A program made the position numbers and the translations under genes. Below, piece by piece: positions 10,327 to 17,771 of a DNA stretch of 64,000 nt. The notes below the pieces were generated by a model, which worked only from the letters and a program-made list of their open reading frames with translations, had not been told where the DNA came from and did not search any database. Numbering within the stretch: the stretch's first letter is position 1; every line of letters starts with the position of its first letter. Origin of the DNA: Myxococcales bacterium 68-20 (GTDB lineage: Bacteria > Myxococcota_A > Polyangia > Polyangiales > Polyangiaceae); contig MKVQ01000042.1 in the NCBI GenBank assembly GCA_001899635.1, positions 1 to 64,000 of the forward strand, written 5' to 3'.

Positions 10327-11448
10327 TCAGCGACGACGGCGCGTGACGACGAGCGCCGCGATACCGGCGAGCGCGAGGACGCCGAACGAGCTCGACGACG
10401 TGGTGCGCGGCGCCGCCGAGCAGCCCGTGGTGGTGGTCTTCGTGACGAACGTCTCGGGGGGCTCCGTGACGTCCGTCGCGGTGCAGGTCTCGCCCTCGCA
10501 CACGGTGCCGGTCTCGGGGTCGCCCGCCGTGTCGGGCGAGGCCGAGAGCCACGACGGCCTGTCGTATCCGCCGGCCTTCGCGGCCTTCTCACCCGCCGCG
10601 AGGATCATCTCCGCGTGCGCGTCGGTACGTGAGTAGATCGCGGCGAGGCAGCGATCCTCCGTCTGCGGGCCACGCGAGAGCGCGCCGAGGACGTAGGGCG
10701 CGCCATCGTCGAACGTCTTCTGATCGAAGGCGCCACCACCGGAGTCACCGGAGCAAACGTAGCCCTCGGTGAGGAACTCCTTGTCGCTGTCGAGCATGCG
10801 GGCGTAGGCGCCCTTGCACGCCGCGTAGCTGTCGTCGCCGGGAACGCAGACGATGTCGATCTCCTCGCGGATGCGGCGGACGCCGGAGTCGCTCGCTTTC
10901 GGGCTCGTGATGCCGTAGCCGAGCGCGGTGATCTGACCGCTGATCTTCGTCCGATCCGTCATCGAGAACTGGACGACGGGCGTGACCGGAGTCGCCTCGG
11001 ACGTGGGGATGTTGTCCTCGAGCGTGATGAGGGCAATGTCGTTGCCGCAGAAGCCTCGCGCCTTCGGAGTCGTGATCTCCTTCGCGACGTAGCGCTTCGT
11101 CGCGCGACGAAGGCTGGGCTCGGTGGTGACGAACAGGCTCGAGGGGCTGATGTTCCGCGACGGGAACTGATCGTCGCAGGTGACCGCAGCGGATCCCTCG
11201 GGCGGGACGACGCAGTGGCGTGCCGTGAGGACGAGGTTCGGGGCGATCAGGGTGCCGGAGCACACCGCGCCATACTGGAACGCCATGATGCCGACCGCGA
11301 AGTTGTGAGCCTTCTTGGTATCGGACTGGCCATCCTGAACCGCGCTCGACTGCTGCCCCAACGTCTCGGATTCCGAGGGCTCGGGGGCACTTCCGCAAGC
11401 GATGAGCGCAGGGAGTAGCACCAGTCCGAGCAGGCTCGTGGTCCGCAT
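10327..11448 (-). CDS. Trypsin-like serine protease lipoprotein with MYXO-CTERM-like tail
   Basis: A 373-residue secreted protease of the chymotrypsin (S1) fold. The catalytic triad is intact: His78 in LTARHC, Asp137 in GNDIAL and Ser236 in SGDSGGG. The signal peptide ends in LIAC (Cys18). The C-terminus has a Thr-rich linker, then GCSAAP, a hydrophobic segment and a terminal RRRR, matching the MYXO-CTERM pattern that is processed in myxobacteria for surface display or release. The start at 11448 is favoured over a nearby ATG at 11454 by AAAGGA spacing. Having both lipobox and MYXO-CTERM is notable. Likely extracellular proteolysis. Confidence 0.9.
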   Translation of the reverse strand: MRTTSLLGLVLLPALIACGSAPEPSESETLGQQSSAVQDGQSDTKKAHNFAVGIMAFQYGAVCSGTLIAPNLVLTARHCVVPPEGSAAVTCDDQFPSRNISPSSLFVTTEPSLRRATKRYVAKEITTPKARGFCGNDIALITLEDNIPTSEATPVTPVVQFSMTDRTKISGQITALGYGITSPKASDSGVRRIREEIDIVCVPGDDSYAACKGAYARMLDSDKEFLTEGYVCSGDSGGGAFDQKTFDDGAPYVLGALSRGPQTEDRCLAAIYSRTDAHAEMILAAGEKAAKAGGYDRPSWLSASPDTAGDPETGTVCEGETCTATDVTEPPETFVTKTTTTGCSAAPRTTSSSSFGVLALAGIAALVVTRRRR

Positions 11449-11637
11449 GGTCATCCTTTCCCAGGGTTGCCGGGCTACGGGCCGCTCCATCGAGTGTCCT
11501 GTGGATGGATCGCGCGCGCCCCACCGGCGGGGATGACTGACTGTACCGGACGCCCCCGACGGCGCTCCTCTCGAATGCGTCTCACCGGCCGAGCTCCCGC
11601 GTTTTGGGAACGCCGTAATTTTCGTAAGCTTTCGGGT

Positions 11638-13254
11638 ATGTCGCGTACCGCTGAAGGCCTCTCCGCGCCGCGCCACCCTGCGAAGGACGCTCGCGTCTTC
11701 CTCTTCCACTGCGATGACTACGACGTCGCGCGCATCCGGAAGATCGTCGGCACGGCGATGAAGGAGCTCGGGCTTCACCCATCAGGGCGAACGCTCGTGA
11801 AGCCGAACCTCGTCTGCGCGGGCGAGCCGTTCGCTCATGCGTACACGCGGCCCGAGATCGTGGAGGCTGTGCTCGGCGCGCTCCAGGAGGCCGCGGAGCG
11901 CGAAGGCTCACCGATGACGGAGCTCGCGGTCGGTGAGCGCTGCGCGATCACGATCCCGACGCGCTTCGTCTTCCGTGAGGCGGGCTACGACGCCATGCTC
12001 GAACGGGTCGGCGCGAAGAAGTACTGCTTCGAGGAGGTACCGCAGGTCGAGATCCCGCTCACCCACGAGGGGCGTCTCCGCGACTACGTCTTCACGCCCG
12101 AGCCGGTCGCCAAGGCGGACTTCTTCGTCAACTGCCCCAAGTTCAAGGCGCACCCGTGGACGACGGTCACCTTCTCGATGAAGAACTACATCGGGATCCA
12201 GGACGATCGGCACCGCCTCATCGATCACGATCATGCGCTGAACCGGAAGGTCGCCGACCTCCAGTACATCATCCAGCCGCAGCTCATCGTGATCGACGCG
12301 ATCATCGCCGGCGAAGGACGGATGCTCACGCCGATCCCGCGCAACATGAACCTCGTGATCGTCGGCAACAACCAGGTCGCGATCGACTCGGTAGCGTGTC
12401 GGATCATCGGGCTCGATCCCCTGAGCGTCGAGCACATCCGCCTCGCCCACGAGCGTGGTTTCGGCCCGGTCTCGCTCGACCAGATCCGGCTCGGCGGCGA
12501 CGTCACGGTCGACGAAGCGAAGCAGCGCGCCAAGGGGTTCCAGGTCGGGCTCGTTCGCGTCGAGAAGTACTTCGAAGGGACGAACGTGCAAGCCTACGCC
12601 GGACCGCCGCCGGCGTCCGCGACGGATGACTACTGCTGGGGCGGCTGCCCGGGCGTGATGGAGGAGGTGATCGAGGTCCTCCGCCTCGCCGACGAGTATT
12701 GCGATCGGAAGCTCCCGCGCATCCACCTCGTCTTCGGAAAGTACGAGGGCGCGCTCGACGTCGGGTACGGCGAGAAGGTGATCTTCGTCGGCGACTGCGT
12801 CGAGTGGGACGGAAAGATCGACGGCGAGCTCGTGCAGATCCGGAGCAAGTACGTCGAGCGCGAGAACCTCGATCCGCACGACGCCAAGCACAAGGACGTC
12901 TATGAGCGGATGCTCAAGATGGCGAACAAGCTCCGCGAGCTGAGGACCAAGCCGTACATCCGGCTCGAGGGCTGCCCGGTGAGCGTCGGAGAGCTCATCC
13001 TCCTCCTCGCCGAGCTCGGCGGGATCAACAACCCGTACTTCGATCGCCGGGCCGTCGTCGGCTTCAACCGCTCGTACCTCGCCTGGCGGGCGACCGACGC
13101 CTGGAAGCGGCTCACGGGCTCGAAGTACCAGGTGCCCGGTCCCACCGAGCGCGGCGCGGCACGGCCGAGCGTGACACCGCTCGCGAGCAGCGCCCGCGAG
13201 GACCGGACTGCCTCGACACACGAGCACGCCTCGTCCGAAACGAGCGCCGAGTGA
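11638..13254 (+). CDS. DUF362 domain protein
   Basis: A 538-residue soluble protein. The first 300 residues fit DUF362: LVKPNLVCAG, the central NCPKFKAHPWTTVTFSMKN, and AIDSVACRIIGLDP, the family thought to include metal or iron-sulfur related proteins of unknown reaction. The C-terminal half adds a region with a CWGGCPG motif and further Cys residues, then a disordered Ser/Thr/Glu tail. ATG at 11638 follows an AT-richer stretch. The next gene starts 2 bases after its stop, so the pair is probably an operon. Function is not known; a role in cofactor or redox chemistry is possible only as inference. Confidence 0.75.
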   Translation: MSRTAEGLSAPRHPAKDARVFLFHCDDYDVARIRKIVGTAMKELGLHPSGRTLVKPNLVCAGEPFAHAYTRPEIVEAVLGALQEAAEREGSPMTELAVGERCAITIPTRFVFREAGYDAMLERVGAKKYCFEEVPQVEIPLTHEGRLRDYVFTPEPVAKADFFVNCPKFKAHPWTTVTFSMKNYIGIQDDRHRLIDHDHALNRKVADLQYIIQPQLIVIDAIIAGEGRMLTPIPRNMNLVIVGNNQVAIDSVACRIIGLDPLSVEHIRLAHERGFGPVSLDQIRLGGDVTVDEAKQRAKGFQVGLVRVEKYFEGTNVQAYAGPPPASATDDYCWGGCPGVMEEVIEVLRLADEYCDRKLPRIHLVFGKYEGALDVGYGEKVIFVGDCVEWDGKIDGELVQIRSKYVERENLDPHDAKHKDVYERMLKMANKLRELRTKPYIRLEGCPVSVGELILLLAELGGINNPYFDRRAVVGFNRSYLAWRATDAWKRLTGSKYQVPGPTERGAARPSVTPLASSAREDRTASTHEHASSETSAE

Positions 13255-13255
13255 C

Positions 13256-13936
13256 GTGTCGCGGAACGTGTCGATGATCGAGGCCATGCCGAGCGCCGCG
13301 CCGAACAAGATCGCGGTGCTCGCGGAGGTCCCGCTGCCCGGCCGTTGCCTTCCGGACCTGCTCGCTGCCCACGCGCCGGAGTGGGTCGCGGGGCTGTACG
13401 CGGCGATGCTGCGTGACACGCTCGACGGCCTCCTGTCGATCGACGCGAGCGAATATGTCGTCTACGCGGCCGACGACGAGGCGGCGATCGCGCTCGCGGC
13501 CCACGTGCCCGCGCCCTGGCGCATCGTCGCCGGCGTCGTCGACGCCTCCGCGGCGTTCGCGAGCCTCGGAGCGACGGACGGCAGCGCAATCCTCGCGCGG
13601 AGCGACGCGCCCTCCGCCCCGATCATGCCCATCCTCGAGGCGCTCGCCGCGAGCAGCGCGGCGCGCAGCGTGATGCTCGGCCCATCCGAGGACGGGCGCG
13701 CGTGGCTCGTCGGTGCGCGCGGCCACGACACGCTCGTCGCGGACCTGCCGTGGGGGAGCCCGGAGCTCGTTGCGACGATGCGTGTACGATGCACAAAAGC
13801 GAGCGTCACGCTTCGCGAGCTGCCGATCGCGACGATCGTCGACCAGCCGAGCGCCGTGCTCGCTTTGCTCGAGGAGCTCCGCCGGCATCCAGAGCGCGCG
13901 CCACGCACCGCGCAGTTCGTCGTCACGCACGCCTAG
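13256..13936 (+). CDS. DUF2064-like (TIGR04282-type) nucleotidyl/glycosyltransferase-fold protein
   Basis: A 226-residue protein resembling the CofC/glycosyltransferase-A-like family TIGR04282. Typical features are KIAVLAEVPLPGR at the start, an LRDTLD segment, and LGPSEDGRAWLVGA where the family has GPA-DGG-Y-L-G. The Asp-Asp metal motif is not obvious, so it may be catalytically altered. The frame can start at GTG 13256, two bases after the DUF362 stop, or at ATG 13274. Coupling to the DUF362 gene suggests they work together. Identification rests on one motif and general shape. Confidence 0.6.
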   Translation: MSRNVSMIEAMPSAAPNKIAVLAEVPLPGRCLPDLLAAHAPEWVAGLYAAMLRDTLDGLLSIDASEYVVYAADDEAAIALAAHVPAPWRIVAGVVDASAAFASLGATDGSAILARSDAPSAPIMPILEALAASSAARSVMLGPSEDGRAWLVGARGHDTLVADLPWGSPELVATMRVRCTKASVTLRELPIATIVDQPSAVLALLEELRRHPERAPRTAQFVVTHA

Positions 13937-14283
13937 CGCGAGCTCCCGCTCCGCGAAGTCAGGCGCGTGGCCCATGACGTAGTCCTCCTCGTGCCGCGCT
14001 CGCGTCGTCGCGGATCATCTCCCGACCGAGGTCTACGGATCGGGCTCGCACCGTCATCGTGACACGACACGCAGGGCAGCAACCTGTCGCGCGGGCGGGT
14101 CGCAAGGCCATCGCGTCGCGGCGCCCACGCGCCGGCCGCATCGTGCGCAGCGTGTCGGTGCTTGCCTGGCCTCCACACCCTCGTTTCGCAAACGCGTTGC
14201 TCCGCGCACTCCGTCGCTGGGCACGCGCCCTGCTCACGCGCCGGCGGGGCGCTCGCGCCCCCCCTTTGCGAAACGGAAACCTC
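13937..14283. other. Intergenic region with long inverted repeat before a lipoprotein gene
   Basis: No credible gene in 347 bases. It holds perfect 11-bp inverted arms CGTTTCGCAAA (14182-14192) and TTTGCGAAACG (14265-14275), and inside, close to the second arm, a tight GGGGCGC/GCGCCCC hairpin. The outer arm ends 8 bases before the ATG at 14284, so folding would cover the ribosome-binding region. Confidence 0.6.
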
Positions 14284-14565
<282 letters not shown>

Positions 14566-14569
14566 GCCC

Positions 14570-16243
14570 ATGAGACGAAGGGCTCTCCCGTTGCTCGTGC
14601 TCGTTGCCTGCGCTTCGTCGCACGGCACGGGAGAGCGCCTCGAACGCGCCCCAGCCCCGTTCACGAGCGCCCGAGCCGTCCTGCTCGACTTCGAGCTCGA
14701 CGGCAAGCTCATTGCCGACACCGAAGATCGAGGCGAGCTGCGCTCGCTCGTCGAGGCACAGCTGCTGTTCACGGTCGGACAGCTCAACGGCGAGCGATCG
14801 GTGGGACGGCTCGGGCAGCTCGAGCTGTCGGAGATCGAAGCGAGGCTCATCCCCCCGCCTGCACCGGATGACGACGCGGGCGCCTCGGGCGACGCGGGCG
14901 ACGCGGGCGACGCGGGCGACTCGGAGGACGCGGGCGCGCCCGTCGCAGCACCGCCTCCGCCGCCACGTTATGCCGTGAGCTACAAGGCCAACCTGCCCGT
15001 CGCGTGGGGCGGGGAGACGAGTCCATCGAGCTACACGTTCACGTTGCCGGCGAGCATGTCGCAGGCCGATCAGAAGATCTTCGCGACGAAGTACGGCTCG
15101 AAATGCGCCGACCCGACGGCAGGCTCCACCGACGTCGGTCACCTGTTCGTGGCCTACCGGCCGAAGCAGGGTGGGTGCACGCTGGCCGCCGACGACGTCG
15201 TGACCTTCGAGGCGAAGGTCACCGAGTCACGGGAGAACACGCGCGGGAAGCACCCCGAATACCACCGCATCTGGGCCGACGGAGCGCTCCGGATCGTGGC
15301 GATGTTCACCCGCGAGCTCGAGGTCGGGACCGGCGGCGACGCGGGCATGCAGGCCTACGACGACTTCCTCTGGCGTTCGGAGACGTACCTCGGGGAGCTC
15401 CAGCCGGACGACAGCAAGCGGAGCGAGCCGCCCGGCTACTCGACTACCGGCGCGACGACCGCGACGCTCGCCGCGGTGCTGCCGGACCGTCGCACGATCA
15501 GGATCGACGTCGCGCTTGTGAACGCCTCCCTGGGCGCCGAGGGATCGGCGTTCGATGCATGGTACGACGGCCTCACTCCCGCGGCCGACGTCGTCCTCTT
15601 CAACGGGCACGCGGGCCTCGGCGCGAACGTCCGGTCCCTGATGCGCAAGGGGAAGTTCGAGGCGGGTCAGTACCTGATCTGGTTCGCGAACGGCTGCGAC
15701 ACGTTCGCTTACGTCGATCGCACGCTCGTCGATCGCCGCGCGCGCGTGAACGTCGACGACCCCGACGGCACGAAGCACATGGACACCGTCTCGAACGTGA
15801 TGGCGGGCTACTTCACCGCGCTGGAGGCGACCTCGCTGACGCTCATCCGAGCGCTCGTCGACGTACGCGATCCCTCGCGTCCTCCGAAGACGTACGAGCA
15901 GATCTTCTCGGAGATCGATCCCGAACAGATGGTCGTCGTCTCGGGCGAGGAGGACAACGAGCTCCAGCCGCTACCGCCTGCTCCGCCCGCCCCCCCCGCG
16001 CTACCCGCCACGCCCGAGGGAGAGGCTCCTCCGGCGACGGAGGCTCCCGGGAAGGAGGCTCCGGAAGCGAGCCCGGAGGCGGCCGGTAAGGCTCCCGCCA
16101 GCAAAGGCGGGCAGCGGAATCGAAGCAGCTGCGACGTGGGCCTCGCGCCGGCTGATCCCGACACCGGGCTCGCCGCGTTCGCCATTGCACTGGCCACGCT
16201 CCTCCGGCGCCGCTTCACGCGCCGAACGACGCCGGCCACGTAG
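14570..16243 (+). CDS. Large surface lipoprotein, possible caspase-like fold, MYXO-CTERM-like tail
   Basis: A 557-residue protein starting MRRRALPLLVLVAC (lipobox Cys14). A Gly-Asp-Ala repeat and Pro-rich linker (about 100-130) precede a globular region. In it, ADVVLFNGHAGLG and, about 25 residues on, YLIWFANGCDTFAYVD lie at the ends of hydrophobic strands, as the catalytic His and Cys do in clan CD (caspase/gingipain) peptidases. This is a pattern-based suggestion, not a family match. A Pro/Ala/Glu-rich linker leads to SSCDVG, a hydrophobic stretch and RRRF-TRR, a MYXO-CTERM-like end. ATG at 14570 is 4 bases after the upstream lipoprotein stop. Confidence 0.7.
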   Translation: MRRRALPLLVLVACASSHGTGERLERAPAPFTSARAVLLDFELDGKLIADTEDRGELRSLVEAQLLFTVGQLNGERSVGRLGQLELSEIEARLIPPPAPDDDAGASGDAGDAGDAGDSEDAGAPVAAPPPPPRYAVSYKANLPVAWGGETSPSSYTFTLPASMSQADQKIFATKYGSKCADPTAGSTDVGHLFVAYRPKQGGCTLAADDVVTFEAKVTESRENTRGKHPEYHRIWADGALRIVAMFTRELEVGTGGDAGMQAYDDFLWRSETYLGELQPDDSKRSEPPGYSTTGATTATLAAVLPDRRTIRIDVALVNASLGAEGSAFDAWYDGLTPAADVVLFNGHAGLGANVRSLMRKGKFEAGQYLIWFANGCDTFAYVDRTLVDRRARVNVDDPDGTKHMDTVSNVMAGYFTALEATSLTLIRALVDVRDPSRPPKTYEQIFSEIDPEQMVVVSGEEDNELQPLPPAPPAPPALPATPEGEAPPATEAPGKEAPEASPEAAGKAPASKGGQRNRSSCDVGLAPADPDTGLAAFAIALATLLRRRFTRRTTPAT

Positions 16244-16430
16244 CGAGGTCGGCGACGCGCGGCCGTCGACGATCGGCACGCGCGCGGGTGGTCGTCGGCT
16301 GGCCGACCGTGAACGCCGCTTCGCGGGAGCAGTGAAGCGGCGGTCTCGGACGCGTAGTCGGGTGCGCACGACGGCGGAGAAATCCCGGGAAATTCGAGGG
16401 CGGCAGCGTGGATCGACTCTTGCGACTCAT

Positions 16431-16449
16431 TGAGTGGTTCAACCACTCA
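16431..16449. promoter_or_regulatory. Perfect 19-bp palindrome, possible operator
   Basis: TGAGTGGTT-C-AACCACTCA has 9-bp perfect arms about a single central base, and ends 16 bases before the ATG of the PAP2 gene. Arm length and tight centre fit a dimeric repressor site better than a terminator. No regulator gene is adjacent. Confidence 0.55.
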
Positions 16450-16465
16450 TCCACCAGACGTCACC

Positions 16466-17452
16466 ATGAACTTCCCCGAACGCCGATCCCTCCACCCGAC
16501 CGTCGGGGCCTCCGCGGCGTCCAGCATCTGGCGCGAGCTCGCGCTCCAGGACTGGGTCGCGGTCGTCTACCTCGCCGTGCTCCTCGTCGTCACCGTCGCC
16601 GGTAGCGGTTCGCGACGCCCGACGGCGCTCGCATACCTCTCGCTCGACATCACCGCCTTCGTCCTCGCGATCGGGCTCTCGCGCGGGAAGGTCCTCACCG
16701 GCACGCTCGGCGCGATCGTCTATCGGCTCGGCCTCTTCGCGGCCGTCTTCGGGTCGTTCACGCATCTGCAGTACATCCTGCCCACCGCGCGAGCCGTCAG
16801 CGTCGACGCCGAGATCTACGCATTCGACAAGCTCGTCTTCGGCTTCGAGCCGGTGGAGGTCTTCGATCGCTTCGTCACGACGTCGACGGTCGAGTGGTTC
16901 TCGTTCTTCTACTTCGGCTACTTCTTCATCCTCGCGATCCACATCTTCCCGTTCATGTTCGCGGTGAAGAACATGCGGCTCCTCGCCGAGATCTCGTTCG
17001 GCCTCATCACCCTCTTCTGCGCCGGGCACCTCCTCTACGTCGTCGTTCCGGGCTACGGCCCGTATCAGCACCTCGCGGGGAGCTTCAGCCACGAGCTCGA
17101 CGGATCGTTCTGGTGGCCCCTCGTGAAGGCGACCGTCGACGCAGGTGAGGTCCGCGCGCGCACGGACATCTTCCCGAGCCTCCACACCGCGGCCCCCACG
17201 TTCCTGGCGCTCTTCTCGGTCCGGCACCGGCGCCTGTGGCCGTTCCGCCTGACGTGGCTGCCGATGGTGTTCTTCGCATCGCAGATCGCGATCTCGACGA
17301 TGTTCCTCCGCTGGCACTACCTCATCGACGTGCTCGCCGGGCTCGTCCTCGCGGCCGTCGTCTCGCACCTCTCGGCTCGCGTTGCGACCTGGGAGGACGT
17401 GAAGCGCCGCGGAGCGGGAAAGGAGCCCGTCTTCACGGCGATCGGCAGATGA
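16466..17452 (+). CDS. PAP2-superfamily membrane phosphatase (Aur1-like)
   Basis: A 328-residue protein with about six membrane helices. PAP2-type catalytic motifs are GYGPY (about 198-202), FPSLHTAAPT with the catalytic His, and RWHYLIDVLAG near the C-terminus. The arrangement resembles inositol-phosphorylceramide synthase-like (Aur1/Ipt1) proteins, which transfer phospho-head groups between lipids. Since some relatives of this phylum are known to make sphingolipids, a lipid phosphotransferase or phosphatase role is plausible. ATG 16466 is chosen over a TTG 36 bases upstream because the palindrome at 16431-16449 would otherwise be coding. Its last 118 bases are duplicated at 24501-24618. Confidence 0.8.
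   Translation: MNFPERRSLHPTVGASAASSIWRELALQDWVAVVYLAVLLVVTVAGSGSRRPTALAYLSLDITAFVLAIGLSRGKVLTGTLGAIVYRLGLFAAVFGSFTHLQYILPTARAVSVDAEIYAFDKLVFGFEPVEVFDRFVTTSTVEWFSFFYFGYFFILAIHIFPFMFAVKNMRLLAEISFGLITLFCAGHLLYVVVPGYGPYQHLAGSFSHELDGSFWWPLVKATVDAGEVRARTDIFPSLHTAAPTFLALFSVRHRRLWPFRLTWLPMVFFASQIAISTMFLRWHYLIDVLAGLVLAAVVSHLSARVATWEDVKRRGAGKEPVFTAIGR
17335..17452 (+). repeat. Direct repeat copy A (3' end of PAP2 gene)
   Basis: This 118-bp segment, from CGCCGG through the stop codon, matches 24501-24618 with only four differences and no gaps. Similarity stops sharply at both ends. The two copies bracket the six-gene signalling cluster. Confidence 0.9.
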
Positions 17453-17771
17453 CGCGCGATGAGCAGGCAAGGACAAGCACGCGCGGTACGCCGCCTCATT
17501 CGTTCGTCATCGCGTCACAATCTTGCGTGTCCGGCGTCGGTTGCACCTGGGGCATGCTGCCGCGATCGGAGTAGTATAATCCCCGAATCTACCACTAAGC
17601 TCGATCTGTTGGCCCTCTTGGGATAGTAGCTCGATGAGGGCCATCAGGGATGGCACGGGCATCAAGTCGGAATGAATGCGCATGCGCCGATGAGCAGGCG
17701 AGGATGAGAGACAGCAGCGACGTCGCTACACGTATTCCCTCGCGCCTCGCCGAACACGACGGAGGGACGCC
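17453..17771. other. Leader region of the hybrid-kinase operon
   Basis: No gene. It contains TATAAT at 17575-17580, a rare match here, though its -35 is unclear. Downstream are two overlapping hairpins: arms 17610-17617/17636-17643 (TGGCCCTC/GAGGGCCA) and 17640-17645/17649-17654 (GCCATC/GATGGC), which cannot form together. A good ribosome-binding site, GGAGGGA, precedes the ATG at 17772. Confidence 0.5.

Noticed and set aside
11908-13419. A minus-strand frame opposite the DUF362 gene
   Set aside because: Composition and lack of motifs show it is a shadow; the plus-strand protein has clear family segments.
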